In this document: piece by piece, positions 52,285-62,929 of the stretch | Layout of the letters: every line of letters starts with the position of its first letter | Position numbering within the stretch: position 1 is the first letter of the stretch | NCBI RefSeq assembly: GCF_001449115.1 | Contig: NZ_LAIJ01000009.1 | Location: 1,742,114 to 1,806,113, forward strand | Length of the DNA: 64,000 bases | Direction of reading: 5' to 3' | From: Occallatibacter gabretensis | GTDB lineage: Bacteria; Acidobacteriota; Terriglobia; Terriglobales; Acidobacteriaceae | Position numbers and translations under genes: made by a program | Notes under the pieces: generated by a model | Database searches by the model: none | Told to the model about the DNA's origin: nothing | What the model saw: only the letters and a program-made list of their open reading frames with translations

Positions 52285-52893
52285 ATGACGGGCAAGCTGG
52301 AACTGATTGTAGGCACCATGCGCAGCAACAAGACGGCGGAACTGCTGCGCCGCGTGGAGATTCGGCGGCAATACGCCAAGCAGCACGTCATGGTGCTCAA
52401 GCCCGGCTCTGACACCAAGTCTGCGGCAGGCGTGGTGGAGAGCCGGAACACAAACGGCTGCTCGCGGATGGAGGCAGCGGAGTTTCCCTCGTCGAATCCG
52501 TGGTGCCTGCTGGAGACAATTGCGGAAACGGAAAGCAAAATTGGCCAGAAGGTGGATTGCATTGCCATCGACGAAGGCCAGTTTGTGCAGGAGCTGTTTC
52601 TCTTCACCAAGCGGCTGCTGGAGCAGGGTTACGACGTGATGGTTTCGGGTCTGGAGTTGGATTTCCGCGGCCTGCCCTTCGGCGAAATGCTGTCGCTCTC
52701 CTGGCTGGTGCGCAATTCTGCGGGCAACATCACGGAAATGGTGGCATATTGCCACTGCGGTGCGCGAGCGCTTTACCCGCAGCGGCTGATTGACGGCAAG
52801 CCTGCGCCGTATGACAGCCAGGTGATCCTGGCCGGCGATGGCTACGAGCCGCGCTGCGAGGAGCATTTCGTGCTGCCCGGCAGGCCACATTAA
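52285..52893 (+). CDS. tdk: Thymidine kinase (type II), atypical P-loop
   Basis: 202-residue thymidine kinase of the dNK type II fold, salvaging thymidine. The start LELIVGTMRSNKTAEL aligns with the family's GxMxSGKT P-loop but reads GTMRSNKT (residues 10-17), with Asn for Gly before the catalytic Lys. The catalytic DEAQF reads DEGQF. The lasso/zinc region has CHCGARALYP and CEEHF. Length and order of motifs are right for Tdk. Enzyme activity is likely but the altered P-loop leaves doubt. Confidence 0.85.
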   Translation: MTGKLELIVGTMRSNKTAELLRRVEIRRQYAKQHVMVLKPGSDTKSAAGVVESRNTNGCSRMEAAEFPSSNPWCLLETIAETESKIGQKVDCIAIDEGQFVQELFLFTKRLLEQGYDVMVSGLELDFRGLPFGEMLSLSWLVRNSAGNITEMVAYCHCGARALYPQRLIDGKPAPYDSQVILAGDGYEPRCEEHFVLPGRPH

Positions 52894-53032
52894 GTCGAAA
52901 AAGGGCCAACCTGCGGAGAGCCTCTATTTCGATTGTCAGTTCAGTATGGGGCTGTGGTAGGCTTCTGCCCGTCAATCCTGACGAGTCCAGATTGTAGCCA
53001 GTTTCTTTGGCGCGCCAGTAAAGGAGAGAGCC

Positions 53033-53479
53033 TTGGGTTACAAAGACGACTTCTACGTTGCCGCAAACATTATCGGGTACTCCGGGAATATAAATTGGTA
53101 CCCGACCGTGTATTTTCAAACACCGGTTCTATTTGGCCATATCACGCAGTCGCACGGCTATAGTCAGAATGTAGGGCGGCAAGCGGTGGAAAGCGCGGTA
53201 GGTTACACCATTGGCAACCAAAATGTTGGCGGTCAGATGAAGCTTGTGGAAAGCATGAATGGTCGCGTTTTCCATGAAAGCAGGAGCACCCTTACCGCCG
53301 TAAATCCGGGTATACTGCCTACTCTGCAGCAAGCGATACAGAATTATCCGGATGAAAAACTAATTTCGGAATTCAGCGAAGAAGTACAGGACACAATTGG
53401 CGATTCCGAAAGTGTCAAAGAGAATGCCTTCAAGATGATCATCGACAAGAAATTCGCGCTGAAAAAGACGGGCGTGTAG
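53033..53479 (+). CDS. Hypothetical protein
   Basis: 148-residue protein with no recognised family. Aromatic/Asn-rich N-terminal half (DDFYVAANIIGYSGNINWYP, later HITQSHGYSQNVGRQAVE) and a helical, charged C-terminal half. No signal peptide. TTG start at 53033 with AAAGGAGAG upstream. The DNA is visibly more AT-rich than tdk and mfd on either side, hinting at acquisition. Confidence 0.6.
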   Translation: MGYKDDFYVAANIIGYSGNINWYPTVYFQTPVLFGHITQSHGYSQNVGRQAVESAVGYTIGNQNVGGQMKLVESMNGRVFHESRSTLTAVNPGILPTLQQAIQNYPDEKLISEFSEEVQDTIGDSESVKENAFKMIIDKKFALKKTGV

Positions 53480-53553
53480 AAAAGCCTGGCCGAAACCGCG
53501 AAGGTCCGGAACAGCGCAGGCGTTTGCAAAGCCCGCTGATAAACTAGCAGAGC

Positions 53554-56500
53554 ATGATTCTCCCCTTCGTCCGCGAAATCTTCGCGGATTTGGAGCACTC
53601 GTCCGCATTTGAGCGCGTGCAGAGGCATTTGAGCCTCAGCGCGGGGCGTCGTCGTGTCTCCGGACTTACTGGCACAGCGCGCGCGCTTTACATTCCGCTC
53701 ATGGCAAAGGCCGCGCGGCAGCCGGTAATCGTCATCGTGCCGGACAACAAAGCTGCCGAGACGTTGGAACCGCTGCTAAAGGCTGGCTGCGAGCTCACGG
53801 GAGCCGTCGATCCCAAGCGCGTAGTACGGCTGCCGGCGCACGATGTGCTGCCGTTTGAAAATCTCTCGCCACATCCCGATGTGCAGGAGCAGCGCGCCTC
53901 CGCGCTGTGGAAGCTCGCCACCGGAGCTGTCTCCATCCTGATTGTGCCAGTGGAGGCTGCAGCGCTCCGCCTCTTTGACCGCGACTACTACGCAAGCCTT
54001 GCCGTGACGCTGCGGCGCGGCGAAGAAATCGATATCGAAGTGCTCACGGCGCACCTGGGTAGCGTGGGTTACACGCAGATGGATCTCGTCGAGATGCCGG
54101 GCCAGTTCACGCGGCGCGGCGGCATTCTTGATGTGTACTCGCCGGAGGCGGACAGGCCGATTCGTCTCGAGTTCTTCGGCGATGAAATTGAGACCATCCG
54201 CAAATTCGACCCCGAAACGCAGCGCTCGCAATCCGGCCTGGATGAGGCGCTGCTGCTGCCGCTGACAGAGACGCCTGTGACGGAGCGGCTACTGGCCGGC
54301 GTGCACGCGCGGCTGAATAAGCAGCGCATCAGCGTTGATGGCCCCGCTGGTTCGGATCAGGATGAGGCAAGCGAAGAGTTCGCCATTGAGGCTGCAACGG
54401 CGGGTGGCGTAAGCATCTTTCCGGGTTGGGAATTCTTTGCGCCAGTCTCCGGGGCGGAGAACCATATACTCAAGCTCGCGCCAAAATGCACGCTCTTCGT
54501 CGATGAGCCCGGCATGGTGCGCAACCAGATTGACCGCTGGTGGGAGAAGGTCGAACAGCGGCATGAGCGCAGCGGCATCGGCAATCTCATTCGCCCGGAA
54601 GACATTTACGTGCGCCCCGAAATTCTGCAGGGATTGTTGCAGGCACACTTCGGTCTGGACCTCGACCAGCTTGGAGCAGTGGACATTCTCGATGAAGACA
54701 CCACGCTCGGCGAGATTGAGCTGAACACGCGGCCTACGCTGCGTTTTCATGGCTCCATTCCCGCACTCGTGGAGCAGCTTCGCAAGCTGATGGAAGTGCC
54801 CACGCGCGTCGTCATCGCCACAGCGCATCAGGGTGACGTGGAGCGCATGGCCACCGTACTGCGCGAATACCAGGTCCCGTATCGGCTTGGCAGCCGTATG
54901 GTGCATGCAGGTAGCGACATGGTGCTGGAAGAAGCGAGCTATCTTGCCGACGATCTGCGCGTGCCGGTCATCGTGCGCTCGCCGATTGCCGCTGGCGTAA
55001 GCTTCGTCGATGCAAACCTGGTCCTCTTTGGCGCAAACGATCTAAATGACGATGCCGATGTCACAGCGCGGCTGGAGCCGAAGAAATCAAAGACCGCGGC
55101 ATTTGTCTCGGACTTCCGCGATCTCGCCATGGGCGATTACGTCGTCCATGTGGAGCATGGCATCGCGCAATACCAGGGTCTCAGGGAGATTGTGCAGGAC
55201 GGCCTGTCCATCGAGTTCATGATTCTGGAATTTGCCGAAGGCGCAAAGCTGTATGTGCCACTGACGCGACTCGATCTCATCCAGAAGTATCGTTCGACGG
55301 ACGCAGGCCCCGCGCCGATATTGAACAAGCTGGGCTCGCAGCAGTGGGCCAAAACCAAGGCTCGCGTGCGCAAGGCCATGCAGGACATGGCCGACGAATT
55401 GCTGAAGCTTTACGCCGAGCGGCATGATGCCAAAGGCACAGCATTCTCGCCGGACAATGAGTTTCAGCGCGAATTTGAAGACGCCTTCGACTACACCGAA
55501 ACCGACGATCAGCTCACGGCCGTACAGGCCATCAAGCAGGACATGGAATCCACCACGCCCATGGATCGCCTGCTCTGCGGCGACGTAGGCTATGGCAAGA
55601 CGGAAGTGGCCATGCGCGCAGCCTTCAAGGCCGTGCAGGATGGCAAGCAGGTGGCAGTCCTCACGCCGACAACGGTACTGAGCTTCCAGCATTTTGAGAC
55701 ATTCAAGAAGCGCTTCTCGATGTTCCCCATCAAGATCGAAATGATTTCGCGCTTCCGCACCGCGAAGGAACAGAAGCTGATTGTGGAGCAGGTGGAGACA
55801 GGCAAGGTGGACGTGCTGATCGGCACGCACCGGCTACTCTCAAAGGACATTAAGTTTCAGGATCTCGGCCTGCTCATCGTGGATGAAGAGCAGCGCTTCG
55901 GCGTGCGCCACAAGGAGCGGCTGAAGCAGCTCAAGAAAGAGATTGATGTGCTGGCCATGAGTGCCACACCCATTCCGCGTACGCTTCACATGTCATTGGT
56001 GGGCCTCCGTGACATGAGCGTCATCGAAACGCCGCCGAAAGATCGCATGGCGATTCAGACCGTCGTTGCAAAGTTTGATGAGAAGCTGGTGCGTTCGGCA
56101 GTTGAGCTGGAACTGGAGCGCGGCGGACAGATTTACTTTGTGCACAATCGTGTGGAGACCATCTATGAGATTGCAGCGCGAATTCAGGAGCTCGTTCCCG
56201 CAGCACGCGTTACGGTTGGCCACGGGCAGATGGGTGAAACCGAGCTCGAAAGGGTGATGCTCGCCTTCATGCATCACGAGTACGATGTGCTGGTGGCCAC
56301 CACGATCATCGAAAACGGCTTGGATATTCCGCTCGCAAATACGATCCTCATCAACCGCGCGGACCGGCATGGATTGAGCGAGCTCTATCAGTTGCGTGGA
56401 CGCGTGGGCCGTTCCAACCGCCGCGCCTATGCGTATCTCCTCATTCCGAACGAGAAAGAGCTGACTGAAATTGCGCGTCGCAGGCTGGCTGCCCTCAAGG

Positions 56501-57150
56501 AATTCAGCGATCTCGGCGCGGGATTCAAGATTGCAGCGCTGGACCTGGAACTTCGCGGTGCGGGCAACATGCTGGGCGGCGAACAGAGCGGCCACATTGA
56601 GGCCGTAGGCTTTGAGCTGTACACGTCAATGCTTGAGCAGGCTGTAAAGGAAATGAAGGGCGAGGGCGTTGAAGAGAAGCCAACGACGCAGCTCAATCTC
56701 GGCATTGCACTCCGCATCGACGAGAGCTATGTAGAAGAAGAAAATCAGCGGCTGCGGCTCTATAAGAAAATCGCAGGAGCCGAAAGCGAGGCTGCCATTA
56801 CAGAGCTTCGCGCGGAGATGGAAGATCGCTATGGTCCGCTGCCTGACCCAGCCGTGTACCTGCTTGAAGCAGCGTCACTGCGCCTTGAGTGCGAGCGCAT
56901 CGGCGTCGCGCAGGTTGACCGCAAGCGCGCTGAGTTACAGATTCGCTTTACGCAGGAGGCTGCGACTGACAACGCCGCAATCGACCCCCAGCGACTGATG
57001 CGCCTGGTAGCGCGGAACGCGAAGCGCGGCGCGCAGTTTACTCCGCAGGGCCTGTTGAAGTTTCCGCTTAAGGCCAGCAGGCCAGATGAGGTTCTGTTGG
57101 AAATTCGAGATTTGCTAAGCCAGCTGGAGCGCGAGCCTGTTCGGGCATGA
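53554..57150 (+). CDS. mfd: Transcription-repair coupling factor Mfd
   Basis: 1198-residue ATP-dependent translocase that removes stalled RNA polymerase and recruits UvrA. UvrB-like N-terminal part (about 1-340), RNA-polymerase-interacting CarD-like domain near 525-590 ([17 protein letters not shown]), helicase motor with Walker [10 protein letters not shown] (near 674-682), DEEQ box ([12 protein letters not shown]), SATPIPRT, and C-terminal TRCF domain from about 1030. Length typical. Begins after a weak ribosome-binding site; followed 19 nt later by the DUF885 gene. Confidence 0.97.
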   Translation: MILPFVREIFADLEHSSAFERVQRHLSLSAGRRRVSGLTGTARALYIPLMAKAARQPVIVIVPDNKAAETLEPLLKAGCELTGAVDPKRVVRLPAHDVLPFENLSPHPDVQEQRASALWKLATGAVSILIVPVEAAALRLFDRDYYASLAVTLRRGEEIDIEVLTAHLGSVGYTQMDLVEMPGQFTRRGGILDVYSPEADRPIRLEFFGDEIETIRKFDPETQRSQSGLDEALLLPLTETPVTERLLAGVHARLNKQRISVDGPAGSDQDEASEEFAIEAATAGGVSIFPGWEFFAPVSGAENHILKLAPKCTLFVDEPGMVRNQIDRWWEKVEQRHERSGIGNLIRPEDIYVRPEILQGLLQAHFGLDLDQLGAVDILDEDTTLGEIELNTRPTLRFHGSIPALVEQLRKLMEVPTRVVIATAHQGDVERMATVLREYQVPYRLGSRMVHAGSDMVLEEASYLADDLRVPVIVRSPIAAGVSFVDANLVLFGANDLNDDADVTARLEPKKSKTAAFVSDFRDLAMGDYVVHVEHGIAQYQGLREIVQDGLSIEFMILEFAEGAKLYVPLTRLDLIQKYRSTDAGPAPILNKLGSQQWAKTKARVRKAMQDMADELLKLYAERHDAKGTAFSPDNEFQREFEDAFDYTETDDQLTAVQAIKQDMESTTPMDRLLCGDVGYGKTEVAMRAAFKAVQDGKQVAVLTPTTVLSFQHFETFKKRFSMFPIKIEMISRFRTAKEQKLIVEQVETGKVDVLIGTHRLLSKDIKFQDLGLLIVDEEQRFGVRHKERLKQLKKEIDVLAMSATPIPRTLHMSLVGLRDMSVIETPPKDRMAIQTVVAKFDEKLVRSAVELELERGGQIYFVHNRVETIYEIAARIQELVPAARVTVGHGQMGETELERVMLAFMHHEYDVLVATTIIENGLDIPLANTILINRADRHGLSELYQLRGRVGRSNRRAYAYLLIPNEKELTEIARRRLAALKEFSDLGAGFKIAALDLELRGAGNMLGGEQSGHIEAVGFELYTSMLEQAVKEMKGEGVEEKPTTQLNLGIALRIDESYVEEENQRLRLYKKIAGAESEAAITELRAEMEDRYGPLPDPAVYLLEAASLRLECERIGVAQVDRKRAELQIRFTQEAATDNAAIDPQRLMRLVARNAKRGAQFTPQGLLKFPLKASRPDEVLLEIRDLLSQLEREPVRA

Positions 57151-57169
57151 TAGGAAAATTGAGGAAAGT

Positions 57170-58924
57170 ATGAAATCAACGATCAAGCAGTTTGCAATAG
57201 CAGCATGTATGGCCTCGGCGATTGCAACATCGGCTGCTGCAGAGACTGCGCAGCAGCAGTTTCAACGCGCGTCAGATGATTATCTGGACAAGGTCTACTT
57301 CCCCTATCAGCCCACGGGTGGAACGCTGTCGGGTTATCACCAGTACGATACGCAGCTCGAGGACTTTTCTCCGAAGACCATCGCTGCCGAGGTAGCGGCC
57401 CTCAAGAGCTTTGAAGCGCGCATCGCTGCCATTCCCGCTGCAGGATTAGATCAGGTCTCACGCGGCGACCGCGAGTTGGTGCTGGGCACAATCCGTTCGG
57501 AGCTGCTTACGCTTGAAACGATTCGCCCATTGGAGAAAAATCCAGACACATACTCCAGCTCCATCTCCGGTTCCATCTTCTCTTTGATGGAGCGCAAATT
57601 TGCTTCGCCCGATGAGCGGCTTCGTTCCGTCATCGCGCGCGAGAAGCTTGCGCTGGGCAGGCTTGATGAGGCACACACAAATCTCAAGAATCCGCCGCGA
57701 ATCTACACGGAAATTGCGATTGAGCAATTGCCCGGAATTGTGAGCTTCTTTCAGGACGATGTACCGCAGGCCTTTGCCGATGCAAAAGACGCTGCGCTGA
57801 AAGCGGAGTTCGCAAAGTCGAACGGCGCAGTGATTGCAGCGCTCAATAGTTATCAGAACTGGCTCAAGACGGATGTGCTTCCGCATTCACAGGGCGACTT
57901 CCGCATCGGTGCAGATACATTCCAAAAGAAGCTGGCCTACGACGAGATGGTCGACATTCCGCTCGATAAGCTGCTGGAAATCGGTTGGGCGGATCTAAAG
58001 AAGAACCAGCAGCACTTCAACACGCTGGCCAAGGAGCTGGAACCAAACAAAGATCCGCGCGAAGTGCTGGAGGAGCTTGGCTCCAATCACCCCGTACCAG
58101 GTAAGCTGCTCGACGCATTCCGCGCAACGTTTGACAGCCTGATCGGCTTCATTCGCACGAATCACATCGTCACGATTCCATCTGACATTCGCCCCATCGT
58201 CGAAGAGACGCCGCCCTTCATGCGCGCCACCACCTTTGCCAGCATGGACACGCCGGGCCCATTCGAAGCGCATGCAACCGAAGCGTACTTCAACGTGACG
58301 CTGCCTGATCCCGGCATGACGCCGACGCAAGTTGAAAGCTTCATGCATGCCTTCAACATAGGCACAGTGATTTCTACGGCGGTGCACGAAGCGTACCCTG
58401 GGCACTACATTCAGTTCCTCTGGGTGCCGCAAGCGCCAAGCCGCGTTCGCAAGCTACTGGGCGCCAGTTCCAACGCGGAAGGATGGGCGCACTATTGCGA
58501 GCAGATGATGCTCGACCAAGGCTACGGCCAACCCGGCACAGGAGCGAAGGATGAGCGTGAAGCAAAGTTCCTTCGCCTGGGCCAGCTACAGGATGCACTG
58601 CTCAGGAATGCGCGCTTCATAGTAGGCATTCAGATGCACACAGGCAAGATGAGCTTCGACGAGGCTGTTGAGTTCTTCCAGAAGGAAGGCTATCAGTCGA
58701 AGGAGTCAGCGCTGGTTGAAACCAAGCGCGGCACCTGTGACGCAACCTATCTTTACTACACGCTCGGCAAGCTGGAGATTCTGAAGCTGCGCGAGGATAT
58801 GAAGAAGAAGCAGGGCTCAGCGTTTTCGCTCGAAGAATTTCACAACAATTTCCTTCGTCAGGGATTTCCGCCCATCAAGATTGTGCGTGAAGCAATGCTG
58901 GGCGATGGATCGCCAGTGCTATGA
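57170..58924 (+). CDS. Exported DUF885 family protein, probable metallopeptidase
   Basis: 584-residue DUF885 protein. Signal peptide (MKSTIKQFAIAACMASAIAT, cut after AAAE), long helical body, and the zinc-peptidase-like motif HEAYPGH at residues 406-412 followed by EGWAHYCEQ, where the Glu would be the third ligand. Members are predicted M3/M32-like peptidases; biochemical evidence is limited. GAGGAAAG before the ATG is a good ribosome-binding site. Closely follows mfd. Confidence 0.87.
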   Translation: MKSTIKQFAIAACMASAIATSAAAETAQQQFQRASDDYLDKVYFPYQPTGGTLSGYHQYDTQLEDFSPKTIAAEVAALKSFEARIAAIPAAGLDQVSRGDRELVLGTIRSELLTLETIRPLEKNPDTYSSSISGSIFSLMERKFASPDERLRSVIAREKLALGRLDEAHTNLKNPPRIYTEIAIEQLPGIVSFFQDDVPQAFADAKDAALKAEFAKSNGAVIAALNSYQNWLKTDVLPHSQGDFRIGADTFQKKLAYDEMVDIPLDKLLEIGWADLKKNQQHFNTLAKELEPNKDPREVLEELGSNHPVPGKLLDAFRATFDSLIGFIRTNHIVTIPSDIRPIVEETPPFMRATTFASMDTPGPFEAHATEAYFNVTLPDPGMTPTQVESFMHAFNIGTVISTAVHEAYPGHYIQFLWVPQAPSRVRKLLGASSNAEGWAHYCEQMMLDQGYGQPGTGAKDEREAKFLRLGQLQDALLRNARFIVGIQMHTGKMSFDEAVEFFQKEGYQSKESALVETKRGTCDATYLYYTLGKLEILKLREDMKKKQGSAFSLEEFHNNFLRQGFPPIKIVREAMLGDGSPVL

Positions 58925-59002
58925 AACGCAGGCGGCAACGCAATCGAATTTTGCATCTCAACCCATAGAAAACTTAACGATAAGAAAAGTGAGGATTAGA
59001 AG

Positions 59003-59878
59003 ATGAGCAAGCAAGTTCGGACGGCTGTTTTTCCCGCCGGTGGCTTGGGCACACGTTTTTTGCCCGCGACAAAAGTAATTCCCAAGGAAATGCTGGCGTT
59101 GGTCGACAAGCCGATCATCCAGTACGGCGTAGAAGAAGCGCTTGCTTCAGGCATTGAGCACATCATTTTCATCACGGGGCGCGGCAAGGGCGCCATGGAA
59201 GATCACTTCGACATCAGCTATGAACTCGATGCCACGCTTGAGAAGAAGGGCAAGAAGGAGCTGCTTGAGCTCTCGCGCAAGATTTCGTCCATGGCGCGCG
59301 TAAGCTATGTGCGGCAGAAGGAACCACTCGGCCTGGGTCACGCCGTGCTCTGCGCCAAGCAGCTTGTAGGCGATGAGCCATTCGCTGTTCTGCTGCCCGA
59401 CGACGTGATTGACGCCGAACCTCCCTGCATTAAACAAATGATCGGCGTGTATGAGGAGCACGGCGGGTCCGTGCTTGCCACCATGACAATCGACGGCCCC
59501 AGCATCAGTGCTTACGGCGTTCTGGCAGGCTCGCAGGACAGCGCCAATCAACGCCTTTACAACTGCACCGGTATGGTGGAGAAGCCGAAGTTTGAAGACG
59601 CGCCGTCAAAGCAGGCAATTATCGGCCGCTACATTCTTACTCCCAAAGTCTTCGAGCTGCTCGAAAAGACAACGCCCGGCGCAGGCGGTGAGATTCAGTT
59701 GACGGACGGTATTCTGGCGCTGCTCCAGCACGAGAAGGTCTTCGGTTTCACCTTTGAGGGCAAGCGCTTCGATGCGGGCGATAAGTTCGGAATGCTGCAG
59801 GCAACAGTGGAGTTCGCACTCAAGCGTCCGGAGTTTGGCGAAAAATTCCGCGAGTATCTCAAAGGACTTCCGCTGTAA
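59003..59878 (+). CDS. galU: UTP--glucose-1-phosphate uridylyltransferase
   Basis: 291-residue GalU producing UDP-glucose for cell-envelope and capsule sugars. Nucleotide-binding start FPAGGLGTRFLPATKVIPKE, then LVDKPIIQYGVEEA, PLGLGHAVLCAK, VLLPDDVI, GGEIQLTDGI and the GKRFDAGDK end motif. Normal length. Followed by a hairpin terminator shared with a convergent redoxin gene. Confidence 0.97.
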   Translation: MSKQVRTAVFPAGGLGTRFLPATKVIPKEMLALVDKPIIQYGVEEALASGIEHIIFITGRGKGAMEDHFDISYELDATLEKKGKKELLELSRKISSMARVSYVRQKEPLGLGHAVLCAKQLVGDEPFAVLLPDDVIDAEPPCIKQMIGVYEEHGGSVLATMTIDGPSISAYGVLAGSQDSANQRLYNCTGMVEKPKFEDAPSKQAIIGRYILTPKVFELLEKTTPGAGGEIQLTDGILALLQHEKVFGFTFEGKRFDAGDKFGMLQATVEFALKRPEFGEKFREYLKGLPL

Positions 59879-59901
59879 TCATCCGCATTCGCGCCAAACA
59901 T

Positions 59902-59936
59902 GAAGCCGGCACGCATTGTGCCGGCTTCGTTGCTTT
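59902..59936. terminator. Terminator between galU and redoxin gene
   Basis: GAAGCCGGCAC (59902-59912), loop GCATT, GTGCCGGCTTC (59918-59928), then GTTGCTTTT. 11-bp perfect stem between convergent genes. Confidence 0.8.
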
Positions 59937-60493
59937 TATGCCTTCCACTTGATATTGCAACCAATCGACGGCTTCTGATCCTCCGCCGCAGGCTTACCGG
60001 CAAGTACCGCATCCACTGCCGCGCGCAGATCAGCCCCAGTGACAGGAACGCCATTACCGGGGCGGCTTCCATCGAATTGCCCGCGATAAGCAAGCTTCCA
60101 GTCCCTGTCAAAAAGGAAAATATCCGGCGTGCAGACAGCGTCATAAGCCTTTGCCACCTCCTGCGTCTCATCCAGGAGATACGGAAAGTTGAAGCCAAAA
60201 GTCTCGGCCTGCTGTTTCAGTCCCGCAGCATTGTCTGCCGGATATGCCACAGCATCATTACTGCTGATAGCTACAACAGCAAGCGGCTTACCCGCGTAAT
60301 CCTTGCCGAACTGCGCAAGTTCCTTCTCAATGTGCTTCACAAACGGGCAATGCGCACAGATGAAGAGCACAAGAAGCGCGTCGCTTCCCTTGAAGTCATC
60401 GCGGCGCACAGTCTTACCAGTTACAACATCCGTAAGCGCAAAGTCCGGCGCTATCGTCCCGAGCGTGAGCATGGTGGATTCAGTGCGAGCCAT
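59936..60493 (-). CDS. Thioredoxin-fold redoxin (AhpC/TSA-like)
   Basis: 185-residue cytoplasmic thioredoxin-fold protein. Redox pair CAHC at residues 46-49 in LFICAHCPFVKH, cis-Pro region CTPDIFLFD, and the ending SIGCNIKWK that is typical of this group of thioredoxin family proteins. Likely a thiol peroxidase or thiol-disulfide reductase; true partner unknown. AAGGAG seven bases before the ATG. Stands 35 nt downstream of ruvB on the same strand. Confidence 0.85.
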   Translation of the reverse strand: MARTESTMLTLGTIAPDFALTDVVTGKTVRRDDFKGSDALLVLFICAHCPFVKHIEKELAQFGKDYAGKPLAVVAISSNDAVAYPADNAAGLKQQAETFGFNFPYLLDETQEVAKAYDAVCTPDIFLFDRDWKLAYRGQFDGSRPGNGVPVTGADLRAAVDAVLAGKPAAEDQKPSIGCNIKWKA

Positions 60494-60528
60494 GCGAGTT
60501 CTCCTTTGTTTTCAAAATTGAGATGAGG

Positions 60529-61566
60529 TTAGAAAAGCCCCGGCTGCCTGCCCGGCATCGCGATCCCAAAGTGCTCATAGGCAAGACGCGTTGCCACTCG
60601 CCCGCGTGGCGTACGATCCAGAAAACCAATCTGTATCAGGAACGGCTCATAGACTTCCTCAAGCGCGTCTTCTTCTTCAGCCAGCGTGGCGGCCAGCGTG
60701 CCCAGCCCCACCGGGCCGCCATCATATTTCTGAATGATGGTCAGCAGCAGCTTGCGGTCAATCTCATCAAAGCCGTGCGCATCTACTTCGAGCATCGTAA
60801 GTGCAGCATGTGCCGTGGGCCTATCAATCACGCCTGTGCCGCGCACCTGCGCATAATCGCGCACGCGGCGCAGCAGGCGATTCGCAATACGTGGTGTGCC
60901 ACGCGAGCGTAGGGCAATCTCTGCGGCGCCATCCGTGTCGATAGGCACGCCGATCACTTCCGCAGAGCGCTCGACAATGATGCGCAGATCATCTTCCGTG
61001 TAGAACTCAAGCCGCAGCAGAATCCCAAAACGCGAGCGCAGTGGCGAAGAAATCAGCCCCGGCCGCGTCGTCGCGCCAACAAAGGTGAAGGGCCGAATCT
61101 CCATCACATGCGTGCGTGCCGCCGGCCCCTGCCCAATAATGATGTCCAGCTTGTAGTCCTCAAGCGCCGTGTATAGCTTTTCTTCCAGCACCGGCTGCAG
61201 GCGGTGAATCTCATCGAGAAACAGCACCTGCCTCTCGCGCAGGTTGGTAAGAATCGCCGTCAGATCGCCCTGAATCTGCAGCGCCGGCCCGGAGGTCTGC
61301 TGGAAGCCCACGTCAAGCTCGTTGGCAATAATCGTCGCCAGCGTCGTCTTGCCCAGTCCCGGCGGTCCAAAGAGCAGCACATGGTCCAGCGCTTCGCCAC
61401 GGGATTTCGCAGCCTCAAGCGCAATGGCAAGCTGTTCCTTGGCCTTCGACTGCCCGATAAACTCGCCCAGCCAGCGCGGCCGCAGCTTCAGCTCAAAATT
61501 CTGCTCTTCTTCGGCGCGGGAGGCGCTGACGAGCCGTTCCGGTAAGTTGTCGTGGGCAATGGCCAT
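60529..61566 (-). CDS. ruvB: Holliday junction ATP-dependent helicase RuvB
   Basis: 345-residue AAA+ motor that drives branch migration with RuvA. Starts [20 protein letters not shown], then [18 protein letters not shown], Walker [10 protein letters not shown], Walker B LDEIHRL, sensor [10 protein letters not shown] and winged-helix end [21 protein letters not shown] (split: [21 protein letters not shown] in family terms; here [10 protein letters not shown]). ATG 61566 is chosen by family length; the frame is open to 61641. ruvA and ruvC are not adjacent. Confidence 0.96.
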   Translation of the reverse strand: MAIAHDNLPERLVSASRAEEEQNFELKLRPRWLGEFIGQSKAKEQLAIALEAAKSRGEALDHVLLFGPPGLGKTTLATIIANELDVGFQQTSGPALQIQGDLTAILTNLRERQVLFLDEIHRLQPVLEEKLYTALEDYKLDIIIGQGPAARTHVMEIRPFTFVGATTRPGLISSPLRSRFGILLRLEFYTEDDLRIIVERSAEVIGVPIDTDGAAEIALRSRGTPRIANRLLRRVRDYAQVRGTGVIDRPTAHAALTMLEVDAHGFDEIDRKLLLTIIQKYDGGPVGLGTLAATLAEEEDALEEVYEPFLIQIGFLDRTPRGRVATRLAYEHFGIAMPGRQPGLF

Positions 61567-61670
61567 AGATGGATTCGCAACCGTTGGGGTCAGTGTAGCC
61601 GTTGCGGGTGCAATGCGGAAAGGTCGCCTGAAACCCGCCATTTAAACTAAAACTATAGCTAGACTCAGTG

Positions 61671-62891
61671 ATGACACGTCCGTTCGCCCGCCTCCGCCGT
61701 TTCCGATTCAATCTCCCGCAGCGCGTCGCCGCTGTGATGCTCGCGCTCTTTCTGGCACAGGGTTTCTGGCTCATGAGCAGGCAAACGCTTACGGACCGCG
61801 ACTACCAGTACGCGCGCTGTGGCCGCGAAATGTGGGAGAAGCCATCGCCGCTCGCCGGGTATTTCACAAGTTGCGGCAACATCCATGACGGCGTTCTGGC
61901 CTATCGCGCAGCCGGCCTGCCGCTCACGCTGAATCTGCTCGCGGAGCGCGGCCTCGATCACTTCCGCAAGCCGGAAGACCGTGTAATCCAGACAGCCCAG
62001 ACCGAAGGGACTCAACTCAGCACATGGGAGCTGCGGCATCAGATGCCATATGTACTCACTCTGCTGCGGCTGCCGTTTCTCTTTGTCGGCGTAGTTCTGG
62101 GCGGTGCGCTATGGTGGGTTACGCGGCGGCTCTACGGCAACTGGGGCGGCTATACCGCACTTGCTCTCTACTGCTTTTCACCTTCAATCATTAAAGCCAG
62201 CATTACGCCGGGGCCTGAGATATTGGCAACGCTGGGCGTATACGGCGGCATATACACCTGTATTGGTGTGGCGCATGCCATGCAGGGGCCGCGCAAAAAA
62301 TGGCGTCCGCGCATTGTGCTGCTCACATGCATCTTTGGTGTGGCAGCAGCCGCGCATATTGCTGCGCTGCCGGTGGTGGCGCTGCTGGGCATGCTGCTCA
62401 TGCTGTGGATTGCCGAAGGCCGGCGCAGCCAGGCGTTGCCCATCGTGATGATGGCCGCGGTTGGCGCATTGCTGCTGGTGTTTGCGTGCTATGGCTTTTC
62501 GCCGGACGCCTTCAGTTATCTCTTCCGTTCAGCATCGGGCTTCATGTGGTTCTCGTTCGACCCCATCCTGCGCTTCTTCACCACATTCAGCAATGCCGGC
62601 ATCACCATCGCCGCGGCAGCATCGGTAATTTTGTATCTTGTGCTGCGGCGCTCGCGTTACTTCGGCAACACAGCTCCGTTGTTTTGCACCATGGTTTGCT
62701 TCATTCTCGTAACCACAGGCGTCCACGCCACACCGTGGTTGTGGGCGGTGCCGTTTCTGCTTACCTTCATCGGTGGCGTCTTTGCGGATGCCTATGAAGG
62801 GCCGCGGCCTAAGCTCGCGTTGGCCGCAGGCGGCGCTGTGGTTCTGCTGCAGGCCGTCTTCTGCTTGCTGAGCCTGCCCGGACTGCTATAA
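61671..62891 (+). CDS. Polytopic membrane protein, GT-C-like layout
   Basis: 406-residue membrane protein with about nine or ten hydrophobic helices. After the first helix comes an external loop (TLTDRDYQYARCGREMWEKP) with acidic residues near the first loop, a layout seen in GT-C-fold glycosyltransferases (PMT/ArnT-type), but the key motif cannot be assigned with confidence. C-terminal half is all membrane segments without a soluble domain. Divergent from ruvB. Either ATG 61671 or the GTG directly before it is the start. Confidence 0.7.
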   Translation: MTRPFARLRRFRFNLPQRVAAVMLALFLAQGFWLMSRQTLTDRDYQYARCGREMWEKPSPLAGYFTSCGNIHDGVLAYRAAGLPLTLNLLAERGLDHFRKPEDRVIQTAQTEGTQLSTWELRHQMPYVLTLLRLPFLFVGVVLGGALWWVTRRLYGNWGGYTALALYCFSPSIIKASITPGPEILATLGVYGGIYTCIGVAHAMQGPRKKWRPRIVLLTCIFGVAAAAHIAALPVVALLGMLLMLWIAEGRRSQALPIVMMAAVGALLLVFACYGFSPDAFSYLFRSASGFMWFSFDPILRFFTTFSNAGITIAAAASVILYLVLRRSRYFGNTAPLFCTMVCFILVTTGVHATPWLWAVPFLLTFIGGVFADAYEGPRPKLALAAGGAVVLLQAVFCLLSLPGLL

Positions 62892-62929
62892 ACCACCCCA
62901 GGGACGAAGACCTGTCCCCGGGGACCCCG
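62892..62929. repeat. GGGAC/GTCCC palindromic spacer between convergent genes
   Basis: ACCCCAGGGACGAAGACCTG followed by TCCCCGGGGACCCCG: CAGGGAC can pair with GTCCCCG and CCCCGGGG is itself palindromic. No T-run. It lies exactly between two convergent stops and uses the same GGGAC words as other spacers of this window. Confidence 0.4.
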
